A DNA stretch of 64,000 nt from GCA-003244245 sp050699975 (lineage in GTDB: Bacteria > Actinomycetota > Actinomycetes > Mycobacteriales > Pseudonocardiaceae). Both the position numbers and the translations under genes were made by a program. The notes beneath the pieces were generated by a model. The model saw only the letters and a program-made list of their open reading frames with translations, was not told the origin of the DNA and made no database searches. Within the stretch, counting starts at the first letter, position 1. Each line of letters opens with the position of its first letter. The stretch spans positions 1-64,000 of the forward strand of contig JBOHGH010000007.1 of NCBI GenBank assembly GCA_050699975.1, in the 5' to 3' direction. Of the stretch, positions 55,786-64,000 are shown piece after piece.

Positions 55786-56712
55786 ATGCTCGTTCGCATT
55801 CTGGGCTCTGCTGCCGGCGGTGGGGTACCGCAATGGAACTGCGGGTGTCCGGGGTGCACCGCCGCGCGGTCAGGTTCGCGCCCAGTGAGTCGGCGACGTT
55901 CGTCCACTGTTGCCGTCGGTGATGATGCGGGCGAGTGGTTTCTGGGCAATGCTGGGCCAGATCTCGACGCTGCGCTTTGCGAGTGCCCCCCGCTATGGCC
56001 TGGCCCCGGTGACTCCACTGCACCGATACATGGCGTTTTTCTCACCGATGCCGAGCTCGACCATACACTGGGGTTGCTGTCGCTCCGGCAGGCGAGCGAG
56101 CTGCATGTGTACGCAACCGCGGCGGTGCGAATTCTGTTGACCCGCTGCGGGGTGCTCCCGACGTTGGAGAGCTACACGGTGGTGCGTTGGCACGAGGTTC
56201 GCCCCGGTGAGCCATTCGCGTTGCAGTATCGGCATGGCGCGGTGTCGCCGATGTGGTGTGAGCCTTTCGACGTCAGTTGCGGTCGGCTTCCCCGCTACGC
56301 TCGGGGCGGTGACTTCACGGGTCCCACCTCCGGCGTGGTCATCGGTTACCGGATCACCGACCAGCGCAGCACTCGCTCGGTGGTGTTTCTCCCCTCGGTC
56401 CCAGCGTTCGACGAGGGCCTCCTCAAGCACCTTGAGCAGGCACATCTGGTCCTCGTGGACGGCACGTTCTGGGCCGACGACGAGCTTGAGGCGCGCGGGC
56501 GCGGGACCGCGACGGCTCGCTCGATGGGCCACCTGCCGGTCAACGGTGCGGACGGTAGCCTGCACCTGCTTCGGCGACTGACCGAGGCGCACGTTGTGTA
56601 TACCCACGTCAACAACACCAATCCGATGCTGTTCGAGGACGGGCCCGAACGAGCGTGCCTCGCCGGCGCCGGCGCAAGCATCGCCGAGGACGGTGCCCAA
56701 TACGAGCTCTGA
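55786..56712 (+). CDS. pqqB: PqqB
   Basis: PqqB is a metallo-beta-lactamase-like oxidase in PQQ synthesis. The 308-residue product starts at ATG 55786 with MLVRILGSAAGGGVPQWNC, the typical beginning, with the CxC zinc motif CGCPGC following. A metal site with LTDAELDHTLGL lies near residue 90. An upstream open frame is longer, but that part overlaps pqqA and is not coding. PqqC begins 11 bp after it. Confidence 0.93.
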   Translation: MLVRILGSAAGGGVPQWNCGCPGCTAARSGSRPVSRRRSSTVAVGDDAGEWFLGNAGPDLDAALCECPPLWPGPGDSTAPIHGVFLTDAELDHTLGLLSLRQASELHVYATAAVRILLTRCGVLPTLESYTVVRWHEVRPGEPFALQYRHGAVSPMWCEPFDVSCGRLPRYARGGDFTGPTSGVVIGYRITDQRSTRSVVFLPSVPAFDEGLLKHLEQAHLVLVDGTFWADDELEARGRGTATARSMGHLPVNGADGSLHLLRRLTEAHVVYTHVNNTNPMLFEDGPERACLAGAGASIAEDGAQYEL

Positions 56713-56723
56713 GAGAGGAAGAG

Positions 56724-57428
56724 ATGGGCGAAAGCCTGCCGGTGTTAAACCGTGACGACTTCGAGGGCATGCTGCGTGCTCAGGAGCGCAGTTACTGGGA
56801 CAAGCATCCTTTTCATCAGCGGATGGCCGCCGGTGAGCTCGAGCCTTCTCACCTGCAGGCTTATGTGGCCAACCGGTGGTATTACCAGCGAAGTCTGCCG
56901 CAGAAGGACGCCGCCATCATCGCGAACTGCCCGCTGCCAGAGGTCCGCCGGCGGTGGCTACCGCGAATCTCCTACCACGACGGCACCGCCAACGGTGACG
57001 GTGGTTGCGCCCGGTGGCTGGTGCTGGCTGATGCGGTCGGATTGAACCGGGCGGAGGTCACTGACGAGCTGCATCTGCTGCCGGGGGTGCGCTTTGCAGT
57101 CGATTCCTATGTCACCTTCGCTCGGACGAGGCCATGGGTCGAGGGTATCGCGTCGTCATTGACCGAACTATTCGCCCCGCAGGCGATGGCTGCCCGCACG
57201 GCTGCATTGAAAAAATACTACTCTTGGATCAATCGCGACGCTCTGGGATACTTTGAATCGCGGATAGACCAGGCTCCACAAGAATGCGCAGACGCGCTGG
57301 ATATCGTGTTGTCGCATTGCCGGTCGAGGGACAGCCAGGACGCCGCCCTGCGCGCGCTGGCGTTCAAGACCGATGTGCTGTGGAGCATGCTCGATGCAAT
57401 CGAGCATTCGCTGCAGGTGCGTCGGTGA
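56724..57428 (+). CDS. pqqC: PqqC, pyrroloquinoline-quinone synthase
   Basis: PqqC performs the final ring closure and eight-electron oxidation with oxygen and no metal. The product has 234 residues from ATG 56724, behind AGAGGAAGAG. The helical fold and active-site motifs are clear: YWDKHPFHQRM near residue 24, then YVANRWYYQRSLPQKDAAI and RISYHDG. The stop overlaps the start of pqqD by four bases. Confidence 0.95.
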   Translation: MGESLPVLNRDDFEGMLRAQERSYWDKHPFHQRMAAGELEPSHLQAYVANRWYYQRSLPQKDAAIIANCPLPEVRRRWLPRISYHDGTANGDGGCARWLVLADAVGLNRAEVTDELHLLPGVRFAVDSYVTFARTRPWVEGIASSLTELFAPQAMAARTAALKKYYSWINRDALGYFESRIDQAPQECADALDIVLSHCRSRDSQDAALRALAFKTDVLWSMLDAIEHSLQVRR

Positions 57429-57706
57429 CGGAGGTGTTGTCGCTCACCGACCGGCCGCAGCTGCGCCGCGGGGTGCGCGCCGGGACCGATCCGCTCAGCG
57501 GTGAGACGGTGCTGCTCTTCCCGGAGGGTGTGCTCATCATGAACGAGACGGCGGCAGCCGTCGTCCGGCAGTGCGACGGCCGCCACAGTGTGGCTGACGT
57601 GTTGCAGTCGGTCGGCGAGGTGTACGACGACGTCGCGGTTGAGGGCGTCTTGTCGCTGCTGCAGGACCTGATCGCCCAGGGTCTGCTGGTGGCCAGCAGT
57701 GGATAG
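57425..57706 (+). CDS. pqqD: PqqD peptide chaperone
   Basis: PqqD is a RiPP recognition element that binds PqqA and brings it to PqqE. The product has 93 residues from GTG 57425, which overlaps the pqqC stop as GTGA. The winged helix is recognisable in VLLFPEGVLIMNETAAAVV, CDGRHSVADV and the final LLQDLIAQGLL. Its end overlaps pqqE by eight bases, so it is translationally coupled on both sides. Confidence 0.93.
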   Translation: MTEVLSLTDRPQLRRGVRAGTDPLSGETVLLFPEGVLIMNETAAAVVRQCDGRHSVADVLQSVGEVYDDVAVEGVLSLLQDLIAQGLLVASSG

Positions 57707-58766
57707 GCCGCTCGGCCTGCTTGCCGAGCTGACCTACCGCTGCCCCCTGCACTGCCCGTACTGCTCCAATCCCGTGGCTGTCCCGGCGGCAGCGGAGCTG
57801 GCGCTGCACGAGTGGTTTCGCGTGCTGGACGAGGCCCGGCAGCTCGGCGTGCTGCAACTGCACCTCACCGGAGGTGAGCCGCTGGCCCGGCCCGACCTGA
57901 CCCCGCTCGTCGCACGGGCCCGCGATCGAGGTTTCTACGTCAACCTGGTCACCAGTGGGGTGGGCCTCGACGAGCTGCGGGCGGCCGAACTCGCGCAGGC
58001 CGGGCTCGACCACGTCCAACTCAGCATCCAGGACGCCGACCGGGCGGCTGCCGACGAGGTGGCAGGTGCCCGCGTCTGGGACCGCAAGATGGCGGCCGCC
58101 CGGGCGGTCACGGCGCTGGAGCTGCCGCTGACGATCAACGTCGTCCTGCATCGCGGGAACATCGGCCGTGTCGGGCGCCTGGTCGATCTCGCCGTTGCGC
58201 TCGGTGCCGACCGGCTCGAGCTCGCACATACGCAGTATTACGGCTGGGCGCTCCTCAACCGGTCAGCATTGCTGCCGACGCGCGAACAGGCCGTCGCCGC
58301 GGAGCAGGCTGTCGCGCAAGCGCGTGCGGCACACGGCGACACCCTTGAGATCCTTTATGTCGTCGCGGACTACTACGAGCCTTACCCGAAGCCCTGCATG
58401 CACGGCTGGGGACGGCGGCACATCGTCATCGCACCCGACGGCCGGGCGCTGCCGTGCCCGGCGGCCGGGCAGATCGTCGGGCTGGACATCGACAGCGTGC
58501 GGGAACGCTCACTGGGCGCGATCTGGCGCCACTCCACCGCCTTCACCCGGTTTCGCGGGTCGGAGTGGATGCCGGAGCCGTGCCGGAGCTGCCCGCGCAA
58601 GGAGGTCGACTTCGGCGGCTGCCGCTGCCAGGCGTTCCAGCTCACCGGTGACGCCGCCCGGGCGGACCCGGTGTGCCAGCTGTCGCCCGACCATCATCTG
58701 GTGCGGGCTGTTGTCGATACCGCCGGGACGCAGCAGCCGCTGCGTCCACGGGTGAATCCGCGGTAG
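57699..58766 (+). CDS. pqqE: PqqE radical SAM enzyme, C-terminus changed by IS
   Basis: PqqE links the Glu and Tyr of PqqA by a carbon-carbon bond. The product has 355 residues. The radical-SAM cysteines are Cys15, Cys19 and Cys22 (YRCPLHCPYC), and the SPASM cysteines include KPCMHGWG, LPCPAAGQ and PCRSCPRKEVDFGGCRC. The end is not original. The stop at 58764-58766 belongs to the left end of an insertion sequence. Joining the two target-site copies shows that the old gene went on for nine more residues (LHHGPPTQQ) to a stop at 60248-60250. Since all cluster cysteines are kept, activity may survive. Confidence 0.93.
   Translation: MDRPLGLLAELTYRCPLHCPYCSNPVAVPAAAELALHEWFRVLDEARQLGVLQLHLTGGEPLARPDLTPLVARARDRGFYVNLVTSGVGLDELRAAELAQAGLDHVQLSIQDADRAAADEVAGARVWDRKMAAARAVTALELPLTINVVLHRGNIGRVGRLVDLAVALGADRLELAHTQYYGWALLNRSALLPTREQAVAAEQAVAQARAAHGDTLEILYVVADYYEPYPKPCMHGWGRRHIVIAPDGRALPCPAAGQIVGLDIDSVRERSLGAIWRHSTAFTRFRGSEWMPEPCRSCPRKEVDFGGCRCQAFQLTGDAARADPVCQLSPDHHLVRAVVDTAGTQQPLRPRVNPR
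58755..58760 (+). repeat. Target-site duplication, left copy
   Basis: AATCCG before the left end of the insertion sequence; the same six bases follow the right end at 60215-60220. It is part of pqqE. Confidence 0.85.
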
Positions 58767-60214
58767 CGTGTCGCTTCGTTGAACTTCGGTCTTGATCTTG
58801 TAGGACTGCGGGCGATCATCCCACTCGTGTGAGGAGTCGCCTACCCCATGTCCGCTACTGTCTTGACGCTCACGGTCGAGCCGGGAGTGCTCGATGCTCG
58901 CTCGTGTTGGTCGGAGTTTGAGTCGTTGGCGGTGCAGATGGGTAAGGAGCTGCCGGGTCAGGCTCTGGCGTCGGTGCTCGAGGATGCTCAGGAGCGGTTG
59001 ATTGACTCGGTGTGCGGGCCGCGGTGGGTTCCGGTGCGGGGGTTGGTGGCGCCGTTTGCGTGCCCGCGGTGTGGGGCGAGGGAGGACTTCGCGCGCAAGG
59101 GCAAGCGGACTCGCAAACGCAAGCTGCATACTGCGGCGGGCACGGTGGAGTTGGTGTTGTGGAATGTCGGGTGCCGCGAGTGTGGACGGGTGTTCGCGCC
59201 GCTGCTGATCATGCTCGGGCTGTCCGGGAAGCGGCGCACCGACCGGCTGACGGTGAACCTGGCTGAGCTGGGGACTCAGGTCAGCTTCGCCCGGGCTGCG
59301 GGGTTGTCTCGGGAGTTGGCCGGTACCAAGGCCACGGCGGGGCAGGCACACAACGCGCTGGCCGATGTTGCCGCGCTGCTGTCGGGCGCCGACGGCACGC
59401 TGGGGCCCGGGCACCCCAGCCCGGATGTGGTGATGCTCGATGGCACCGGCGCCCGCGCCGGAGCGAACAAAAACGGGGTGGGCGTGCACCTGGCACTGGG
59501 GCTGACCGGCCGCTCCGGGCCTGACCGGCGGCGCCGGGCACACACCCACCTGCTCGGGCTGACCGTCGGGCAGGACTGGCCGGCGATGGCCGCGCAGCTG
59601 GCCGGACTGCCCGCCCCGGCGCTGGTCGTGCTCGACGGCGAGACCGAGCTCACCAGCCTGACCCAGCAGCTGTGGCCGACCACCCCGATCCAGCGCTGCT
59701 GGTGGCATTTGCCCCCCGGGCTGCGTAAGGCCTTCTACTCCGACGACGCCGCCAACCGCCACGTCAACCCGCACTGGGCGCGGTATATGAGCAACCAGCT
59801 CGGTGAGCTGCTGCGCGACTCAATCCGCCACGAACAGACCACCCCGGAGGCCCTGGCCGCCTTCGACGCCTTCACCCAGGCCATCCCCGACAAGCTGACC
59901 AGCGCACACGCCTACCTCGACGCCGCCCGCGACCACACCTTCACCTGCCTGGACCCCGACCTGCGCGCCCGACTGGCCCGCCTGGGCGGACCCGAGCTGG
60001 GCACCGGAGTCCTCGAACGCGTCATGCGCGAACTCAACGCCCGCACCGACATCGGCGGCAGCCGCTGGAGCATCGACGGCCTGCGCGACCTACTCACCGT
60101 GCACACCGCACGGCTACTCCACCACCCAACCTGGAAGGAGATCAAACGGGCCACCCACCGGCCCAGCACCATCCCATACCGCCTGCAAAAGTTCAACGCT
60201 TGACGACGCTACCG
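58761..60214 (+). mobile_element. Complete insertion sequence, 1,454 bp
   Basis: The element is bounded by 26-bp imperfect inverted repeats, 58761-58786 and 60189-60214, matching at 19 of 26 positions (outer CGGTAGCGT and inner CGTTGAACTT perfect, seven bases between them different). Six-base target repeats flank it. One transposase gene fills it, and its last codons lie inside the right repeat. Intact ends and an intact gene point to a recent insertion. Confidence 0.92.
58848..60203 (+). CDS. DDE-type transposase of the insertion sequence
   Basis: The product has 451 residues. An N-terminal zinc-finger region with CPRC and CREC (about residues 73-110) should bind the inverted ends. The catalytic core has VVMLDGTGAR (first Asp), LVVLDGETELTS (second Asp) and QRCWWHLPPGLRK, in the style of MULE/IS256-like DDE enzymes, with ISKra4-type elements as the nearest group I can think of. 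The C-terminal half is helical. No frameshift is seen, so it may be active. Confidence 0.85.
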   Translation: MSATVLTLTVEPGVLDARSCWSEFESLAVQMGKELPGQALASVLEDAQERLIDSVCGPRWVPVRGLVAPFACPRCGAREDFARKGKRTRKRKLHTAAGTVELVLWNVGCRECGRVFAPLLIMLGLSGKRRTDRLTVNLAELGTQVSFARAAGLSRELAGTKATAGQAHNALADVAALLSGADGTLGPGHPSPDVVMLDGTGARAGANKNGVGVHLALGLTGRSGPDRRRRAHTHLLGLTVGQDWPAMAAQLAGLPAPALVVLDGETELTSLTQQLWPTTPIQRCWWHLPPGLRKAFYSDDAANRHVNPHWARYMSNQLGELLRDSIRHEQTTPEALAAFDAFTQAIPDKLTSAHAYLDAARDHTFTCLDPDLRARLARLGGPELGTGVLERVMRELNARTDIGGSRWSIDGLRDLLTVHTARLLHHPTWKEIKRATHRPSTIPYRLQKFNA

Positions 60215-60444
60215 AATCCGCTGCACCACGGGCCACCAACCCAACAATAGATCCACATCACTGGCGGCTCTACCGCGGAAAGGTGTCGACCGGCCACCGA
60301 GAAGTTGTAACGCACTGTCATCGCCGGATGGTGTAAATGTTACTTCGATTTTAATGCCAAGGTGGTTGCGCGCTGTCCCAAGGGCAGGCAGGGTGGTCAG
60401 TGGAAGGCTTATACAGCATCCCCGAGACCCGGGAGCACTGATAC
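60215..60444. other. Old pqqE tail and intergenic region
   Basis: 60215-60220 is the second target-site copy. 60221-60250 is the severed end of pqqE with its former stop. The rest up to 60444 shows no gene; the AT-rich part near 60330-60350 probably holds the promoter of the next gene. Confidence 0.7.
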
Positions 60445-60843
60445 ATGCCTACGCATATCAAAACCGACCGGTGGGTAACCGATGCCCGCGACGAGCGAGG
60501 CCCTTACCCGGTCCACGACGCTGCGGACCCGGTCACCGAGCAGGCTCAGGCCGCCGCGGACACGACTACTCAGCGGGCGCAGGACTCGATGGCTCAGCTC
60601 GTTCGCCAAGGGCTGGACACCTCACTGAAGTCCGTCCAGGTGTGGGCTGACCTGGCCCGACAGGTCGGCCCGAGCACGCCGGACTCTCCCACCGGCGCGA
60701 CGATGGCCTCCCGTGCCTTCGACCCGTTCGAGTTGTTACTCGCCGCTCAGCGCGAGGTCGTCGGCGAGCTCGTCGCCACCCAGCGTCAACTCACGCAGCA
60801 AGTCTTTCACAGCAGCGCCGGCGACGACCTAGCCCGCCGGTAG
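60445..60843 (+). CDS. Small helical protein, phasin-like
   Basis: The product has 132 residues with no cysteine and no signal peptide. From about residue 30 it is almost all helix rich in Ala and Gln (DTTTQRAQDSMAQLVRQG), and the last part AFDPFELLLAAQREVVGELVATQRQLTQQ looks like the amphipathic helices of phasins, which coat storage granules. I cannot confirm this. No PHA synthase gene is near. Confidence 0.5.
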   Translation: MPTHIKTDRWVTDARDERGPYPVHDAADPVTEQAQAAADTTTQRAQDSMAQLVRQGLDTSLKSVQVWADLARQVGPSTPDSPTGATMASRAFDPFELLLAAQREVVGELVATQRQLTQQVFHSSAGDDLARR

Positions 60844-61161
60844 GAACCCCCAGCGGGGAAACCCCACCGAATCACCGATGCTCGTGGGGATATGTAGTGG
60901 GGAAATATTCAGGCTGATGGGCAGCGCTGAGGATCCAACCCTCTTTACCTTTTAACACGAAGGTAACAAGGGGTGATGGTTTCGTCCTCCAACCGGTCCA
61001 ATGGCGGATATGCCAATGGCGGCGACGATCAGGAGATCACGCGAAGCCGTCGCGACCGAGCGGGCCCGACCCCACTAATGCTAGGGCTCCATGCCCTGGC
61101 CCGACCGCAGCCCATCGGCCTGCGGCTCGACAACAACGACTATCCAGAAGGTGATTCCGCG

Positions 61162-61473
61162 ATGAGCAACTCCCTGCAACTCGCCCACCAGTGGTGGGAC
61201 GCCCTCAACCAGGCCGACCGTCAACGGGTCTGGGACAGCCGCCACAGCTATCTCGCCGGCGACCTCGTGGAAAGCATGGCCAACGCCGGCGTGCCCGTCG
61301 TCAGCGACGGCCGCTGGTCCTGCGTCAGCGTCGGCCCCACCGGTTTCACCGTGCCCACCGCTGTCCAGCAACTCCTCGACGGTCTGTCCTGGTTACCGAA
61401 CGGGGACCGTCCGCTCGGCAACACTCCGCTCGGCAACACTCCGCTCGGCAACACTCCGCTCGGCAACACATAG
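61162..61473 (+). CDS. Small protein with C-terminal PLGNT repeats
   Basis: From ATG 61162 the product has 103 residues: a helical region (QLAHQWWDALNQADRQRVW), a short beta part (VPVVSDGRWSCVSVGPTGF), and then four PLGNT repeats at the end. I do not recognise the family. A longer version from near 60973 is possible, but its added residues are Ser/Asn/Arg-rich and less convincing. The repeat number could vary without changing the frame. Confidence 0.55.
   Translation: MSNSLQLAHQWWDALNQADRQRVWDSRHSYLAGDLVESMANAGVPVVSDGRWSCVSVGPTGFTVPTAVQQLLDGLSWLPNGDRPLGNTPLGNTPLGNTPLGNT
61411..61470 (+). repeat. Four 15-bp tandem repeats (PLGNT)
   Basis: CCGCTCGGCAACACT occurs four times in tandem at 61411, 61426, 61441 and 61456; only the last base of the last unit differs. 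The stop codon follows directly. Confidence 0.93.
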
Positions 61474-61530
61474 AGCGGGCCACTACCTCGGAGCTTCCGG
61501 CTGGGGGCGGGTGGTGCCTACCCTTCGGGT

Positions 61531-64000
61531 GTGGCCGCAGCGTGGCCGCTGACCGGGCGGGCCGAGGAGCTGAGTCTGATCAGCGGGCTGACCCGTCGCC
61601 GGGATGGGCCCGCTGGGGTGGTGCTGGCTGGAGCGGCGGGGGTGGGCAAGACCCGGCTGGCCCGGGAGGCGCTGGCCGCCGCCGAGCAGCGCGGTGCGCT
61701 GACCCGGTGGGCAGTCGCCACGGCCTCGGCTCGGGTGTTACCGCTGGGAGCGTTCGCGGCGACGCTGGGAGTTGTCGGCCCGGATCCGGCCCGGCTGGTG
61801 CGGCAGGCCAGTGATGTATTGCTGGCCTGCGCCGGGCGCGCCGGGGTGATCGTCGGGGTGGACGACGCGCACCTGCTGGATGAGCTGTCCGCGATGCTGG
61901 TTCATCAGCTGGCGCTGCGCCGGGCGGTGACGCTGGTGCTGACGCTGCGCACCGGGGAGACCGCGCCGGATGCGGTGACGGCACTGTGGAAGGACGGGCA
62001 CTTGCCGCGGCTGGAGCTACAGCCGCTGTCGGAGGCGGAGACCGCCACGTTGGTAGAGGCGACGCTGGGTGGGCCGCTGGACAGCGCCGCCGCGCGGCGG
62101 TTGTGGACGACTACCCAGGGTAATGCGCTGTACCTGCGGCAATTGGTCGACGGGGAGCTGGAAGCCAGCCGGTTGCATCAGGTCGCCGGGGTGTGGCGGT
62201 GGTCCGGCGAGTTTGAGCTGTCGCCGGGGCTGGCCGAGCTGGTGTCGGCGCGGATCGGCCGGCTGCCCGACGATCAGCGAGACGTCGTGGAGGTGCTGGC
62301 CTTCGGCGAGCCGCTGGGCATGCCCCTGCTGACGGAACTGACAGATGCGGCGGTGGCGGTGGAGGCGGCCGAGGCTCGGGGCCTGGTCGAGGTGTACCCC
62401 GATGGGCGGCGGCTGCAGGCCCGGCTAGCCCACCCGCTGGCGGCCACCGGCGCCCGGCGGGCCGGGGACACCTTGCGCCGCGCGGTGTTGGCGCTGGACT
62501 CCGACCTGCAACCGGATTCGATGTTGCTCACCGACGCCGCCCGTCGCGCCACCGAACTGGGGGACCTCGCACTGGCGCAGCGGGTCGCGGTGGCCGCCGT
62601 GACCGCCGGCGGTGGGTTCGAGCCACGCCTGCTGCTGGGTAACGCGCTCGTGTGGTCTGGCCGGGGGGCCGAGGCCGAGTCCGAGCTGGCCGCGCTCGGC
62701 CTCCTGGCCCGCACCGACGCCCAGCGAGCCCAGGTGGCGATCCCCCGGGTGGCCGCGTTGGCCTGGGGACTCGGGCTTCCCGCGGCGGCTGAGGTGATGC
62801 TCGACGCCGTGGCGAGCGTCGTGTCCGATGACGCCGCCGGGCTGGAGCTGGCTGGGATGCGCTCGGTTCTCGATGCCTTTCTCGGTCGGTCTGTTCAGGC
62901 GGCCAAGACGGCCGCCAGGGTACTCGCCCATCCGCGCTGCTCTCCGCCTGCAGCTCAGCTGGCGACGTGGGGTCTGGCCGCGGCTGGCGGGGGGCTGGGC
63001 CGCCTCGACGGGCTCGGCGACAGAGTGCGGCAGATCGACGCTCGCGCCGACTCGTCGGAGACCGGGCTGCACCAGGCGGCCGTCGTCGGGTCGTCGTGGG
63101 TCCGGGGGCTACTCCTGGCCGGCTTACTGGACCAGGCCGAGGACGCCGCGCAGCGATACCGCGAGCGCTGCCAGGACACCCCCGGACCCGGAGATGTGAT
63201 CACCAGTTTCATGTGCGGGAAGGTGGCGAAGTCCCGCGGACAGGTCCAGACCGCGGCGCGGTTGTTCCGTCAATCCCTTGCCGGAGTGCGGGGCGCGGAT
63301 ACCGGCGGCTGGGCGTTCCAACTCCTTGTGAATCTCACCGGCACGCTCGGGATGGCCGGTAACGCGACGTCGGCACGCGAAGCCCTCGAGGGCATGACCG
63401 CTGCGCGGCATCCGGCGCTCGGATACCGGGAACCGGAGGTGCTGCTCGCCCAGGCGTGGGTGGCCGTCGCCGAGGGCACCGTCGGCGAGGCCGTCGCACT
63501 CGCCCGCCGGGCCGCTGAGGTGGCCGCGTCTCAACCCCAACCCGCCGTGGAGGTGCTCGCGCTGCATACCGGGGTCTGTTTCGGTGACCGCACGGTGGCC
63601 GACCGGCTCGCCGAGCTGGCCACTCAGGTCGACGGGCCCCGCGCCCCGGCCGCCGCGGCACATGCCGCCGCCCTGGCCGCCGACGACGGCGCGGTGCTGC
63701 ACGCCGCCTCGGTTCAACTCGAACAAATGGGCGCCCTGCTGCTGGCGGCCGACGCCGCCGCCCAGGCCGCCGCCACCCACACCCGCCATGACCTGCGTGG
63801 TTCCGCCCAGGTTGCCGCCACCCGCGCCCACCGGCTCGCCGTGGCCTGCGAGGGCGCCCGAACCCCAGCGCTGGTCGCCGTCGAGACACCCCTGCCACTG
63901 ACCAACCGGGAACGGGAGATCGTCACCCTGGCCGCCGGTGGGCTGTCCAACCGCCAGATCGCCGAGCGGCTGGTCGTGTCGGTCCGCACCGTCGAGGGCC
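61531..64000 (+). CDS. ATPase-LuxR family regulator, cut by window end
   Basis: The frame is open from GTG 61531 to the end of the window, 823 codons. The N-terminal ATPase has the P-loop GAAGVGKTR near residue 35 and a Walker B-like VIVGVDDAHLL near residue 110. A long helical middle part follows, and the LuxR helix-turn-helix begins at about 63900 (LTNREREIVTLAAGGLSNRQIAERL). This is the MalT/LAL type of large regulator. Unlike the three giant proteins at 36-47 kb, it has no cyclase domain. Only a few tens of residues should be missing. Confidence 0.87.
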   Translation, partial: MAAAWPLTGRAEELSLISGLTRRRDGPAGVVLAGAAGVGKTRLAREALAAAEQRGALTRWAVATASARVLPLGAFAATLGVVGPDPARLVRQASDVLLACAGRAGVIVGVDDAHLLDELSAMLVHQLALRRAVTLVLTLRTGETAPDAVTALWKDGHLPRLELQPLSEAETATLVEATLGGPLDSAAARRLWTTTQGNALYLRQLVDGELEASRLHQVAGVWRWSGEFELSPGLAELVSARIGRLPDDQRDVVEVLAFGEPLGMPLLTELTDAAVAVEAAEARGLVEVYPDGRRLQARLAHPLAATGARRAGDTLRRAVLALDSDLQPDSMLLTDAARRATELGDLALAQRVAVAAVTAGGGFEPRLLLGNALVWSGRGAEAESELAALGLLARTDAQRAQVAIPRVAALAWGLGLPAAAEVMLDAVASVVSDDAAGLELAGMRSVLDAFLGRSVQAAKTAARVLAHPRCSPPAAQLATWGLAAAGGGLGRLDGLGDRVRQIDARADSSETGLHQAAVVGSSWVRGLLLAGLLDQAEDAAQRYRERCQDTPGPGDVITSFMCGKVAKSRGQVQTAARLFRQSLAGVRGADTGGWAFQLLVNLTGTLGMAGNATSAREALEGMTAARHPALGYREPEVLLAQAWVAVAEGTVGEAVALARRAAEVAASQPQPAVEVLALHTGVCFGDRTVADRLAELATQVDGPRAPAAAAHAAALAADDGAVLHAASVQLEQMGALLLAADAAAQAAATHTRHDLRGSAQVAATRAHRLAVACEGARTPALVAVETPLPLTNREREIVTLAAGGLSNRQIAERLVVSVRTVEG

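Noticed and set aside
60850..60900. CRISPR-repeat-like GCGGGGAAACCCC string
   Set aside because: Only one copy is present, with no spacers and no cas genes nearby.

Overview
The window is high-GC DNA from an actinomycete, most likely a Pseudonocardiaceae-like organism. The evidence is a fused FbiC for coenzyme F420, a WS/DGAT wax-ester synthase, a lipoprotein L,D-transpeptidase, and oligoribonuclease next to tRNA-His, as in mycobacteria. About one third is conserved core. The rest is accessory DNA with regulators, decayed genes and mobile elements.

Bases 1-22,500 are mostly core. They hold a lycopene-cyclase-like 3' end, YceI, WS/DGAT, a NYN nuclease and a HIT protein. A copper operon follows (csoR-copZ-secreted protein-copA, minus strand) with two matching operator palindromes that overlap the 3' end of the upstream luciferase-like gene. 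Next come a DUF3048 lipoprotein, a membrane diguanylate cyclase, fbiC behind a perfect 21-bp inverted repeat, a methyltransferase, a membrane Hsp70-like protein, CHRD and aldolase proteins, two PH-domain membrane proteins, orn, tRNA-His, an enol-lactonase-like hydrolase and an L,D-transpeptidase.

Bases 22,543-32,000 are accessory. tRNA-Lys(CTT) is the attachment site of a 3.4-kb island. A 49-bp copy of the tRNA 3' part (47/49 identical) bounds it, and a second, more decayed integrase follows the distal copy. The island holds a broken integrase, a siderophore-type binding lipoprotein, an iron-box-like palindrome and a broken heme-binding lipoprotein gene. Beyond it lie XRE/PCC regulators, a truncated NYN gene, a candidate small RNA and a broken PHB-depolymerase-type esterase.

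Bases 32,000-36,100 hold a flavoprotein monooxygenase, a phenylalanine hydroxylase divergent from a pterin synthase, and NAD-dependent formate dehydrogenase.

Bases 36,100-50,620 are the most interesting part. An isocyanide synthase (PvcA/DIT1 family) and a TauD/PvcB-type oxygenase sit with a MEDS-domain sensor, an HD-domain protein, a stub of an FAD monooxygenase and three giant paralogous cyclase-ATPase-LuxR regulators. A 22-bp palindrome, ACATCTGCC-N4-GGCAGATGT-like, occurs three times, upstream of pvcA, of one regulator and of the FAD-stub/HD unit. At two sites it is followed at exactly 19 nt by the same 10-mer. I read this as an isonitrile natural-product regulon that has undergone rearrangement.

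Bases 50,889-64,000 hold a GH63-like glucosidase divergent from a glycogen-debranching enzyme and a pqqABCDE operon. Its pqqA is not obvious in long-ORF calls; it encodes a 51-residue precursor with the Glu-x3-Tyr motif. A complete 1,454-bp insertion sequence with 26-bp inverted ends and a 6-bp target duplication has replaced the last codons of pqqE. Two small unknown proteins and the start of an ATPase-LuxR regulator finish the window.
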